Assembly: GCA_038237225.1 (NCBI GenBank)
Contig: JBBRYX010000007.1
Coordinates: 62,001 to 126,000, forward strand
Direction: 5' to 3'
Origin: DASVUC01 sp038237225
GTDB lineage: Bacteria; Planctomycetota; Phycisphaerae; Tepidisphaerales; Tepidisphaeraceae
Length of the DNA stretch: 64,000 nucleotides
Shown here: positions 7,143 to 14,594 of the stretch, in pieces
Layout: every line of letters starts with the position of its first letter
Numbering within the stretch: the stretch's first letter is position 1
The notes under the pieces: generated by a model
The model's database searches: none
What the model saw: the letters and a program-made list of their open reading frames with translations, nothing else
What the model was told of the DNA's origin: nothing
Program-made: the position numbers and the translations under genes

Positions 7143-7895
7143 ATGGCCGAAGAAACCCCACAGTCGAACGAACAGCAACAGCAGCCCGCCCCCGGGCAGG
7201 CGGCCCCGGCAACCGATGCTGCGGCGTCAGTTGATCCGGGCGCACGAGCGCCCGCGGCAGCGCCCAGCGCACCCCACGGTCGCGGAGGCCAGGGTGGTGG
7301 CGGCGGTGGCCGAGGCGGTCAGCGCGGCGGAGGTGGCGGCGGTCGCCAGGGCGGGGGTGGTCGCGGCGGTCAGCGCGGCGGCCGCGAGCGCGAACGCGAC
7401 GAGAGCGGCGTCGAGTCCTCCGTCGTTCGCATCTATCGCTGCTCCAAAGTCGTCAAGGGAGGTCGAACGTTCAGCTTCGGCGCCCTCGTCGTCGCCGGTG
7501 ATCGTCGCGGTAGCGTCGGGATCGGATACGGCAAAGCCAACGAAGTCCCCAACGCCGTCGAGAAGGCCACCAAAGACGCCCGACGCAGCATGTTCAAGGT
7601 GAACCTCAAGGGCACCACCATCCCCCATACCGTCAAAGGCACCAGCGGCGCCAGCACCGTCGTCCTCGTCCCCGCTCGTCCCGGTACCGGCGTCACCGCG
7701 GGCAAGAGCGTTCGACCCTGTCTCGAACTTTCCGGTATCACCGACATCCTCACCAAGGCTTACGGATCGACCAGCCCCAAGAACCTCGTCAAGGCGGTCA
7801 TCGCCGCCCTGCAACAGCTTCAGAATCGCGAACAAGTCGAAAGCTCCCGTGGCGTAACCCTGGCCAAAGGCGCCGGCGATCTGGTTTCTGCATAA
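7143..7895 (+). CDS. rpsE: 30S ribosomal protein S5 with RGG-rich N-terminal extension
   Basis: S5 lines the mRNA entry site and is important for decoding accuracy. The S5 double-stranded RNA-binding core starts near residue 92 (SSVVRIYRCSKVVKGGRTFS) and continues through FGALVVAGDRRGSVGIGYGK, GTSGASTVVLVPARPGTGVT and the C-terminal ALQQLQNREQV. At 250 aa it is about 80 residues longer than usual. Residues 1-44 are Gln/Ala/Pro-rich; residues 45-82 are almost only Gly, Arg and Gln with repeated RGGQ and GGGG, like a eukaryotic RGG box. The extension is coded from the only good start near the repeat edge GGACAAAG. Confidence 0.97.
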   Translation: MAEETPQSNEQQQQPAPGQAAPATDAAASVDPGARAPAAAPSAPHGRGGQGGGGGGRGGQRGGGGGGRQGGGGRGGQRGGRERERDESGVESSVVRIYRCSKVVKGGRTFSFGALVVAGDRRGSVGIGYGKANEVPNAVEKATKDARRSMFKVNLKGTTIPHTVKGTSGASTVVLVPARPGTGVTAGKSVRPCLELSGITDILTKAYGSTSPKNLVKAVIAALQQLQNREQVESSRGVTLAKGAGDLVSA

Positions 7896-7987
7896 ATGTC
7901 CGTGGTCAGTGGTCCGTTGTCCGTTGCAAAACGGATCGCCGGCAACTGACAACTGACAACGGACAACGGACCACTGACAACGGACAA
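7896..7987. repeat. Heptamer inverted-repeat element, rpsE-rplO gap
   Basis: The left arm is TGTCCGT, GGTCAGT, GGTCCGT, TGTCCGT; the loop is TGCAAAACGGATCGCCGGC; the right arm is ACTGACAACTGACAACGGAC, continuing with ACAACGG and ACCACTG units. This is the position where rpmD would normally lie. Confidence 0.92.
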
Positions 7988-7991
7988 CATC

Positions 7992-8594
7992 ATGAGCATG
8001 ATTCACGACATCACCGCCGGCGCACAACTTAACAAGCACTCCCAGCGCAAGGGCCGCGGCGAAGGCAGCGGACGCGGGAAGACCTCCGGCAAAGGCAACA
8101 AGGGCGCCAAGGCGCGCGTGGGTAAATACGTCAAGCGCGGCCACGAGCACGGACAGACGCCGATTTTCCGCCGTTTTCCCAAGCGCGGCTTCAGCAACGA
8201 AAACTTCGAGCGCCGCTTCTACATCGTCAACCTTTCCTCGCTCGAACAGTTCGATAACGACACCATTGTCGATGCCTCCGCCCTCGCCGAAGCCGGCCTT
8301 GTTCCCGATGACAAGCTGCCCGTGAAAATCCTCGGTAACGGCGCCATCGGCAAGAAACTCACCATCGTCGCCGGGTGGTACAGCAAATCCGCCCACGAAA
8401 AGATCACGCAAGCGGGCGGCACCGCGCAAAACGCCCAAGGCGCGACGTTCGAATTTCCGAAGCCCAAGAAGAAGTTCATCCCGCGCGATAAGGAAGCCCC
8501 CGCCGGCAAGAAGAGTAAGAAGCCCGCCGCTGAAGATACCGCGGCTCCCGCCTCCGCGACCCAAGCCAAACCCGAGGGAGAAAAAGCCGGGTAA
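7992..8594 (+). CDS. rplO: 50S ribosomal protein L15 with C-terminal extension
   Basis: L15 is a late-assembly large-subunit protein. The glycine/arginine loop region KGRGEGSGRGKTSGKGNKGA and the GHEHGQTPIFRRFPKRGF segment are typical. At 200 aa it is about 50 residues longer than common forms; after the conserved region near residue 150 it ends in a lysine-, alanine- and proline-rich tail. It follows rpsE directly with no rpmD (L30). Confidence 0.96.
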   Translation: MSMIHDITAGAQLNKHSQRKGRGEGSGRGKTSGKGNKGAKARVGKYVKRGHEHGQTPIFRRFPKRGFSNENFERRFYIVNLSSLEQFDNDTIVDASALAEAGLVPDDKLPVKILGNGAIGKKLTIVAGWYSKSAHEKITQAGGTAQNAQGATFEFPKPKKKFIPRDKEAPAGKKSKKPAAEDTAAPASATQAKPEGEKAG

Positions 8595-8658
8595 CTGATA
8601 CTCGCTTCCCCGTCTCCTCCGCCGCACAATCGCCGGCGTTTAGCCACGGACGTGCACG

Positions 8659-10053
8659 ATGTTTCGAACACTCATCAACATCTTCAAAATCCCCGAGCTG
8701 CGGAACAAGGTCCTCTTCACCCTGTTCATGCTGCTGATCTACCGCATCGGCTACCACGTCCCGATCATGGGCGTGGACCAGAGCAACTTCGCCGATCTCC
8801 AGAAGAAGCAGCAGGGGGATGACTCCGCCGCCGGCCGGCTCGCGAATTACGTTTCGCTCTTCTCCGGCGGCAACCTCTCGCAGAGCACGATCTTCGGCCT
8901 CGGCGTCATGCCCTACATCTCCGCCTCCATCATTTTCCAGCTTCTCGGCACCGTCATCCCGTCCCTCGAGAAGATGCAGAAGGAAGGCGAGCAAGGCCGC
9001 AAAAAAATCCAGGAATGGACGCGATACTGCGTGATCCCGCTCTGCATCATTCAGGCGATGTTCTGGATGAAGTACATGACCAGCACAAACCCGCCTCTGG
9101 TCCAAAAAGTCTTCCTCAGACAATACGCCACCACTTTCTGGTTCATCGGAATCCTCTCGCTCACCGCAGGCAGCGTCTTCCTCATGTGGCTCGGCGAGCA
9201 GATCGATGAATACGGCCTCGGCAACGGGATCTCGCTGATCATTCTCGCCGGCATCGTCGCCCGTATGCCCACCGCGATTGCCCTTTTGGTCGAACAGACC
9301 AGCTTCAGCCAGAGCTACGATCCCCAGCATCCCATGACCATCGGCAAGATCCTCTTCCTCGCCGCATCCTTCGTCTTCGTCGTCACCGGATCCATTCTGA
9401 TCACCCAGGCGCAGCGCCGAATCCCCATCCAACAGGCCAAGCACACGCGCGGCCGCAGAATCTACGGCGGACAAAAACAATACCTGCCCCTCCGCGTCAA
9501 TCACGGCGGCGTCATGCCCATCATCTTCGCCCAGTCCCTGATGCTGTTCCCCGGCATGCTCTTCGGCTGGCTCGCGGGATATTTCCCGCACAGCGGCTTG
9601 ATCAATTTCTTCAACGATGAACTCCGCCGCGGCTCGTTTGTTTACATCATGACCGAGGTCGTCATGATCTACTTCTTCGCCTACTTCTGGACCACCGTCC
9701 AATTCCAGCCCAAGGAAATGGCCAACCAGCTTCGCGATTACGGCAGCTTCATTCCGGGCCTCCGTCCCGGCAAGCGAACCGCCGACTACCTCGAGAAGGT
9801 CATGATGCGAATCACCTACGTCGGCGCCGCCTTCCTCTGCATTATCGCCGTCGTCCCCACCGCAATCAGCGCTTCGCTCAAAATCGATCCCCAGATCACC
9901 GCGTTCCTCGGCGGCACCGGTTTGCTCATCGTCGTCAGCGTCGCCCTCGACATGGTCCAGCGAATCGAAGCCAACCTCCTCATGCGAAACTACGGCGGCT
10001 TCCTCAGCGGTCCCGGTCAAAAGGGCAAGCGAATCAAAGGTAGACAGTATTGA
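8659..10053 (+). CDS. secY: Preprotein translocase subunit SecY
   Basis: Channel-forming subunit of the SecYEG translocon in the inner membrane, ten transmembrane segments. The 464 residues are slightly longer than the usual 430-440. YRIGYHVPIMGVD (TM1), FGLGVMPYISASIIFQLL, EKMQKEGEQGRKKI, GNGISLIILAGIVARMP and the cytoplasmic loop RRIPIQQAK...QKQYLPLRVN are conserved. It follows rplO by 64 nt, without a heptamer element. Confidence 0.98.
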   Translation: MFRTLINIFKIPELRNKVLFTLFMLLIYRIGYHVPIMGVDQSNFADLQKKQQGDDSAAGRLANYVSLFSGGNLSQSTIFGLGVMPYISASIIFQLLGTVIPSLEKMQKEGEQGRKKIQEWTRYCVIPLCIIQAMFWMKYMTSTNPPLVQKVFLRQYATTFWFIGILSLTAGSVFLMWLGEQIDEYGLGNGISLIILAGIVARMPTAIALLVEQTSFSQSYDPQHPMTIGKILFLAASFVFVVTGSILITQAQRRIPIQQAKHTRGRRIYGGQKQYLPLRVNHGGVMPIIFAQSLMLFPGMLFGWLAGYFPHSGLINFFNDELRRGSFVYIMTEVVMIYFFAYFWTTVQFQPKEMANQLRDYGSFIPGLRPGKRTADYLEKVMMRITYVGAAFLCIIAVVPTAISASLKIDPQITAFLGGTGLLIVVSVALDMVQRIEANLLMRNYGGFLSGPGQKGKRIKGRQY

Positions 10054-10059
10054 GAGATT

Positions 10060-10160
10060 GTCCGTATTGAGAGATTGTCCGTTGTCCGTGGTCAGTTGTC
10101 CGTTGCTAGAGAGACAACTGACAACGGACAACGGACAACGGACAACGGACAACTGACCAC
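10060..10160. repeat. Heptamer inverted-repeat element, secY-map gap
   Basis: ATTGTCCGTATTGAGAG is duplicated at the start, followed by TGTCCGT/GGTCAGT/TGTCCGT units, the loop TGCTAGAGAGAC, and a right arm with four ACAACGG units in a row. Adenylate kinase, common at this site, is absent. Confidence 0.9.
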
Positions 10161-10180
10161 TAACAACACCGCTCTTCGTT

Positions 10181-11008
10181 ATGCCCATCGTCATTAAAAC
10201 TCGCCGCGAATTGGACGCGATGCGGCGGTCCGGGCAGGTCGCACACGAGATCATGTGCGCGATGAAGCATGCAGCCGTCGCCGGCGTCACCACCCTCGCA
10301 CTCGACCAGCTCGCGCGCGACATGATGATCCGCCACGGTGCGGTCTCGCTTTCGCGGAACTACCCAACCTATAAGGACGAGGAAGGGTTTCCAGGATTCA
10401 CCTGCATCAGCGTCAACGAAGTCGTCGTTCACGGAATCCCCGGCGGACGCCTGCTCAGAGACGGCGACGTCGTCACCCTCGATGTGGCGCTGCGTCATGA
10501 AGGCTATTGCTGCGATACCGCCATCACCGTTCCAATCGGTGGAATATCGCCCCACAAACAGAAGTTGCTCGATGTCACCCGTCGCACCCTGGACCTCGCC
10601 ATCGAGCACATGATGCCCGGCAAGAAGTGGACCGACATCGCCAGGCTCATGCAGCATTACGTGGAGTCCAACGGCTTCAGCGTCGTGCGCGAGTTCGTCG
10701 GTCACGGTATCGGCCGCCAGATGCACGAGGACCCCAAGGTCCCCAATTTTGTCACCGTGGACCAGCTCCGAGGCGACTTTAAGCTCCGTCCCGGTATGAC
10801 TTTGGCGGTCGAGCCCATGGTTGTCGCCGGGCGCCGCGATGTACACATGCTGGATGATGGTTGGACCGTCATTACCGAGGATTCGCAGTCGGCAGCTCAT
10901 TTTGAGCACACCGTCGCCGTCACGGATACCGGTGTCGAAATCCTGACTGATGGAAAGGGTCCCGCCGATCAATCGGCAAGATCTTCTCCCCAGGTCGCGA
11001 AGGCTTGA
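10181..11008 (+). CDS. map: Type I methionine aminopeptidase
   Basis: Removes the N-terminal Met from nascent proteins, cytosolic. The 275 residues are normal. Metal ligands are visible in order: the two Asp residues in TLDVALRHEGYCCDTA, His in EFVGHGIGRQMHE, Glu in LAVEPMV and Glu in AHFEHTVAVT. VNEVVVHGIPG contains the conserved substrate histidine. The C-terminus has an extra ~25 residues (EILTDGKGPADQSARSSPQV). A common neighbour of secY in bacterial spc operons. Confidence 0.97.
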   Translation: MPIVIKTRRELDAMRRSGQVAHEIMCAMKHAAVAGVTTLALDQLARDMMIRHGAVSLSRNYPTYKDEEGFPGFTCISVNEVVVHGIPGGRLLRDGDVVTLDVALRHEGYCCDTAITVPIGGISPHKQKLLDVTRRTLDLAIEHMMPGKKWTDIARLMQHYVESNGFSVVREFVGHGIGRQMHEDPKVPNFVTVDQLRGDFKLRPGMTLAVEPMVVAGRRDVHMLDDGWTVITEDSQSAAHFEHTVAVTDTGVEILTDGKGPADQSARSSPQVAKA

Positions 11009-11076
11009 GTATTTGAGGATTTGTAGCTAGTATCGACAATTCGCCTGAAAATCAGGCAGCCAACGAAGGTGCAGTC

Positions 11077-11190
11077 ATGAAAGTGCGAGTAAGCGTCAGA
11101 AGAATCTGTGAAAACTGCAAGATCGTTCGACGAAAAGGAATCGTGCGCGTGATCTGCACCAACACAAAACATAAGCAGAAGCAGGGATAG
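11077..11190 (+). CDS. rpmJ: 50S ribosomal protein L36, zinc-binding form
   Basis: A 37-residue protein, MKVRVSVRRICENCKIVRRK followed by GIVRVICTNTKHKQKQG. Cys11, Cys14, Cys27 and His32 form the zinc-ribbon ligands of the C-plus L36 class. infA, which normally precedes it, is not present; the 68 nt after map contain only CGCCTGAAAATCAGGC, a small hairpin. Confidence 0.95.
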   Translation: MKVRVSVRRICENCKIVRRKGIVRVICTNTKHKQKQG

Positions 11191-11260
11191 TCCGTTGTCA
11201 CTTGTCCGTCGTGAAAACGGATCAAACCGCAACGGACAACGGACCACCGACAAAGGACAA
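11191..11260. repeat. Heptamer inverted-repeat element, rpmJ-rpsM gap
   Basis: The left arm is TCCGTTGTCACTTGTCCGTC; the loop is GTGAAAACGGATCAAACCGC; the right arm is ACGGACAACGGACCACCGAC and AAAGGACAAAAAC. It begins at the rpmJ stop codon and ends at the rpsM start. Confidence 0.9.
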
Positions 11261-11264
11261 AAAC

Positions 11265-11651
11265 ATGCCCCGTATCGCAGGCGTCGACATTCCCGCGGAC
11301 AAACCCATCTGGGTCAGCCTCACCTATCTCTACGGTGTGGGACGGACCAATGGCCGCAAGATCCTCAAGGAACTGAACATCGATCCCCATCGCCGCGCCA
11401 AGGATCTCAGCGACGATGAGCTCGCGAGCATCATCGGTATCCTCGATCGCGACATCCTCGTCGAAGGTGCCCTGCGCCGCGCGATCCAGCAGAACATTGC
11501 CCGCCTCCGCGACATCGGCAGCTATCGCGGTCATCGTCATCGCCGCTCCCTGCCCGTCCGCGGCCAACGCACGCGCTCCAACGCGAGAACCCGCAAAGGC
11601 CCCCGCAAGACCGTCGCCGGTAAGAAGGGCGTCAAGGAACTTGGGAAGTAA
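11265..11651 (+). CDS. rpsM: 30S ribosomal protein S13
   Basis: S13 contacts the P-site tRNA and L5 across the subunit bridge. The 128 residues are normal. MPRIAGVDIPADKPIWVSLT, GVGRTNGRKILKEL, the GSYRGHRHRRSLPVRGQRTR segment and the basic end TRKGPRKTVAGKK are diagnostic. The open frame extends upstream through repeat sequence, so the start is set by the family N-terminus and the AAGGACAAAAAC leader. Confidence 0.97.
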   Translation: MPRIAGVDIPADKPIWVSLTYLYGVGRTNGRKILKELNIDPHRRAKDLSDDELASIIGILDRDILVEGALRRAIQQNIARLRDIGSYRGHRHRRSLPVRGQRTRSNARTRKGPRKTVAGKKGVKELGK

Positions 11652-11656
11652 ACACT

Positions 11657-11876
11657 TGTCCGGCGTCCATTGTCCGTTGTTAGACATGCGATGCACGGAC
11701 AACTGACAACTGACAACGGACAACGGACAACGGACAACTGACAACGGACAACTGACAACGGACAACTGACAACGGACAACTGACAACGGACAACTGACAA
11801 CGGACAACTGACAACGGACAACTGACAACGGACAACGGACAACTGACAACTGACAACTGACAACCGACAACGGACT
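11657..11876. repeat. Long heptamer array, rpsM-rpsK gap
   Basis: From 11701 to 11875 there are exactly 25 consecutive 7-bp units, of types AACGGAC and AACTGAC (alternating for most of the length) plus one AACCGAC. The left arm at 11657-11690 has only about four units (TTGTCCGGCGTCCATTGTCC), so most of the right arm cannot pair locally. This is the largest expansion of the family in the window. Confidence 0.95.
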
Positions 11877-11882
11877 AAACAA

Positions 11883-12287
11883 ATGGCAGAAGCAGCAAAA
11901 ACAGGCGCCAAAGCCGGCGCAAAGAAAAAAGTACGCAAAGGCGTCACCCGCGGCGTCGCCCACATCAAGGCGACGTTCAATAACACGATGGTCACCATTA
12001 CCGACACCAACGGCGAGACCATCTCGTGGGCCTCCGCCGGCACCGTCGGCTTCAAGGGCGCCCGCAAAAGCACGCCCTTCGCCGCCGGTCGCGCCGCCGA
12101 AAAAGCCGGCAACGAAGCCCGCAAGCACGGCATGGTCGAGATCGAAGTCAAAGTCAAAGGCCCAGGCGCCGGTCGCGAACAAGCAATCCTCAACCTGCAA
12201 AATGCCGGTCTAAAAGTCACCGGGATCGAGGACGTCACCCCACTCCCCCACAACGGTTGCCGGCCCCCCAAGAAACGAAGAGTGTAA
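11883..12287 (+). CDS. rpsK: 30S ribosomal protein S11
   Basis: S11 forms part of the mRNA exit platform with S7. GVAHIKATFNNTMVTITDTN, SWASAGTVGFKGARKSTPFA and PLPHNGCRPPKKRRV at the C-terminus are canonical. The 134-residue length is normal; the first 20 residues are Ala/Lys-rich. rpsD (S4), which normally follows, is absent. Confidence 0.97.
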   Translation: MAEAAKTGAKAGAKKKVRKGVTRGVAHIKATFNNTMVTITDTNGETISWASAGTVGFKGARKSTPFAAGRAAEKAGNEARKHGMVEIEVKVKGPGAGREQAILNLQNAGLKVTGIEDVTPLPHNGCRPPKKRRV

Positions 12288-12299
12288 AGATATGTAAAG

Positions 12300-12394
12300 A
12301 GTTGCCAGTGATCAGTTGCCAGTTGCCAGAAATGATGCCGCACTGGTCATTACTGACAATCACAACGAATAACTGACAACTGACAACTGACAAC
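12300..12394. repeat. Heptamer repeat variant, rpsK-rpoA gap
   Basis: The left arm is GTTGCCAGTGATCAGTTGCC and AGTTGCCAG; the loop covers AAATGATGCCGCACTGGTCA; the right arm is AACTGACAACTGACAACTGA ending ACAACAAG. This is the last heptamer element of the operon. About 80 nt separate it from the rpoA ribosome-binding site. Confidence 0.86.
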
Positions 12395-12487
12395 AAGCGT
12401 CTCCCGACGAGGCAGAAGAACAGATGGCCCACGACGGTGTGGGCGGCAACCTTCCGCAATTCGGGTCAGCGCAAAAGGAGAATTGTT

Positions 12488-13585
12488 ATGCGAATTCGAT
12501 GGCGTGGTCTGGAACTCCCGTCTCGCGTTGTACGCGACACCCAGGTTTCCACCGACACCTACGGAAAGTTCACCGCTGAACCCTTCGAGCGCGGCTTCGG
12601 AACGACGGTCGGCAACAGCCTCCGCCGCATCCTGCTCAGCTCTCTCGAAGGCGCCGCGGTCACCCACATCCAGCTCAAAGGCGCGGAGCACGAGTTCTCC
12701 AGCCTCCCCGGCGTCATGGAAGACGTCACCGACATCATCCTCAACGTCAAGAGCCTCATCGTGAAGCTTGACTCCGATGACAATAAGGAAATGCGCCTCG
12801 TCGTGAAAAAGGCCGGCCCCGTAACCGCCGGTATGATCCAGGCCGATCCCGCGATCACCATCGTCAACAAGGATCTCGTCATCGCGACCCTCACCGAAGA
12901 CGTCACCTTCGACATGACTCTCACCGTCAGCAAGGGTCGCGGCTACGTCACCGCCGCCGAAAACCTCACCGACGGCGATGAGCAGGAGATCGGCCTGATC
13001 TCTGTCGACAGCGTCTATTCCCCGGTCACGCGCGTCCGTTACACCACCGAAGACGCACGCGTCGGTCAGAAGACCGACTACGACCGCCTCATGCTCGAGA
13101 TCTGGACCAACGGCACCATCTCCCCCGAGATGGCCCTCGTCGAAGCCAGCAAGATCCTCCGCAAGCACCTCAACCCGTTCGTGCAATACTTCGAACTCGG
13201 GCAGGACACCGCTTCGGATGACGCCATCGCCGGCCTCCGCGAAGCTTCCAAGGCCACCATGGATCCCGATCTCCAGCAGAAGCTGGATATGTCCGTCCAG
13301 GAACTCGACCTCTCCGTCCGGGCCAACAACTGCCTGGAATCCGCCAAGCTCGCCAGCGTTCGCGAACTGGTGAAGAAGACCGACTCGGATCTGCTGAAGG
13401 TGCGCAGCTTCGGCAAAACATCCCTGCGCGAAGTCAAACGCAAGCTCGCTGATCTCGGCCTCTCCCTCGGTATGGACCTCGACAACATCCCCGCTCCCGG
13501 CACCCAGATGACCTCCTACTCCACCCCCGATGATGATACCGACGAAGCCGAAACCCAAGAAGCCACCGCTAACGAAGGTCAGTAA
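12488..13585 (+). CDS. rpoA: DNA-directed RNA polymerase subunit alpha
   Basis: Alpha subunit, 365 residues. The N-terminal assembly domain (about residues 1-235) includes EPFERGFGTTVGNSLRRILL, AAVTHIQLKGAEHEFSSLPG and VTRVRYTTEDARVGQKTDYD. The C-terminal DNA/activator-binding domain carries LDLSVRANNCLESAKLASVR and GKTSLREVKRKLADLGLSLG. It ends in an acidic tail (DDDTDEAETQEATANEGQ). AAAGGAGAATTGTT before the ATG is the strongest Shine-Dalgarno site in the operon and fixes the start. Confidence 0.98.
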   Translation: MRIRWRGLELPSRVVRDTQVSTDTYGKFTAEPFERGFGTTVGNSLRRILLSSLEGAAVTHIQLKGAEHEFSSLPGVMEDVTDIILNVKSLIVKLDSDDNKEMRLVVKKAGPVTAGMIQADPAITIVNKDLVIATLTEDVTFDMTLTVSKGRGYVTAAENLTDGDEQEIGLISVDSVYSPVTRVRYTTEDARVGQKTDYDRLMLEIWTNGTISPEMALVEASKILRKHLNPFVQYFELGQDTASDDAIAGLREASKATMDPDLQQKLDMSVQELDLSVRANNCLESAKLASVRELVKKTDSDLLKVRSFGKTSLREVKRKLADLGLSLGMDLDNIPAPGTQMTSYSTPDDDTDEAETQEATANEGQ

Positions 13586-13593
13586 CCCAGCGG

Positions 13594-13631
13594 CGTGCCC
13601 CGCTTCAGCGGGGCATGTCTTTGTTTTTTTG
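13594..13631 (+). terminator. Rho-independent terminator after rpoA
   Basis: TGCCCCGCTTCAGCGGGGCA is a perfect 8-bp stem with a 4-nt loop, followed by TGTCTTTGTTTTTTT. It lies between rpoA and rplQ, so rplQ may be read through only partly or have its own promoter. Confidence 0.8.
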
Positions 13632-13676
13632 TAGATAATCACATTTGAAATCCAGGTCTCAGATTGAGGCACTCCC

Positions 13677-14243
13677 ATGAGCAGACACATGATCCGCGGC
13701 CGGCAGCTCAGCCGCGATACCGAACACCGTAACGCGATGCGCAAGAATCTCGTCCAGAGCCTCTTCGAGCATGGCAAAGTCCGCACCACCTATCCCAAGG
13801 CCAAGGAAGTGCGCGCGTTCGCCGAAAAACTGATCACGCTCGCCCGTGTGAACACTCTCAACTCGCGCCGTCGCGTCATTCAGTTAATGGGTGATCGCCG
13901 GCTCGTCGATGCCTCGCAGGAGTTCACCGGCCAGAAAATCGTGCAGAGGCTCTTCAGCGATGTCGCGCCCAAGTTCGGCGATCGCGCTGGGGGCTATACG
14001 CGCATCATCAAGCTCGCCGACTTTCGCGTCGGTGATGGTGGCAACCTCGTGCTGCTCCAACTCCTCACCGAAGAATCCGCGCCCCGTGGCAGCGCCCGCC
14101 GGTCCGCCGGTCTTCGCCGCAAGCGAAACGAGCGTCGCCATCAGTTCGCTACCAAGGCCCTCAAAAGCGCCAAGGGTGACACCGACGCCAAACCTGCCAC
14201 CGCTTCCGCAGACTCCCATCCTGGCGAAAAAATCGCGGAATAA
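13677..14243 (+). CDS. rplQ: 50S ribosomal protein L17 with C-terminal extension
   Basis: L17 lies near the tunnel exit. RGRQLSRDTEHRNAMRKNLV and HGKVRTTYPKAKEVRAFAEK are the N-terminal hallmarks; GGYTRIIKLADFRVGDGGNL marks the second half. The protein is 188 residues against about 120 usually; the tail from residue ~135 (RGSARRSAGLRRKRNERRHQ onward) is basic, then Asp/Ala/Pro-rich. Last gene of the ribosomal cluster. Confidence 0.96.
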   Translation: MSRHMIRGRQLSRDTEHRNAMRKNLVQSLFEHGKVRTTYPKAKEVRAFAEKLITLARVNTLNSRRRVIQLMGDRRLVDASQEFTGQKIVQRLFSDVAPKFGDRAGGYTRIIKLADFRVGDGGNLVLLQLLTEESAPRGSARRSAGLRRKRNERRHQFATKALKSAKGDTDAKPATASADSHPGEKIAE

Positions 14244-14270
14244 GCCGCTCAATCGCATTAACGCAATACC

Positions 14271-14309
14271 ACGGGCCGGTTCATCGAGAGCCGGCCCGTC
14301 TTCTTTTTG
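14271..14309 (+). terminator. Rho-independent terminator ending the ribosomal operon
   Basis: ACGGGCCGG, loop, CCGGCCCGT, then CTTCTTTTTG. It follows the rplQ stop by 27 nt. Confidence 0.85.
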
Positions 14310-14502
14310 TCCGGTTGCCGCCCCTTAGGAAATTTTCCCTGAGACTTTCCAGCTTCCATGCGTCTATCCCTGATGTGATACTTGTTTCTTCCACTCGTTG
14401 TTTCGCGCCTGACCGACTCGCTCGAACATGGTCTTAATGCTGTGACAACACAGGAAGGATGTGCCGGTGATGTGTTCTATGGCGTGCTGAACCCATCGCT
14501 TG

Positions 14503-14532
14503 TTGACACCACCTCAGCCCGGTTCTTACAAT
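14503..14532 (+). promoter_or_regulatory. Predicted sigma-70-type promoter for the GT2 gene
   Basis: TTGACA at 14503-14508 and TACAAT at 14527-14532 with an 18-bp spacer, 62 nt upstream of the glycosyltransferase start. The rest of the 14310-14594 gap shows no gene or repeat. Confidence 0.55.
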
Positions 14533-14594
14533 CTCGACTTCCTCAACGCCATCTGCCTTAAATTGTCCGCCCTTAATCGAAAGACAACCAACTC

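Noticed and set aside
7227..8627. 466-codon antisense frame over rpsE and rplO
   Set aside because: Gly/Ala-rich mirror of two certain ribosomal genes and a repeat.
8476..10323. 615-codon antisense frame over secY
   Set aside because: Mirror of secY codon bias; secY is certain and no domain is seen in the antisense product.
10972..11076. A short infA gene between map and rpmJ
   Set aside because: Only 68 nt lie between the two genes and no IF-1 motif is present.
11657..11876. CRISPR array
   Set aside because: The units are contiguous 7-mers with no spacers and no cas genes nearby.
11052..12200. Long minus-strand open frame with repeated LSVVSCQLSVVRC translation
   Set aside because: It is the translation of the heptamer array plus antisense of rpsM and rpsK. 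A 7-bp repeat free of stop codons in one frame creates such frames without coding potential.
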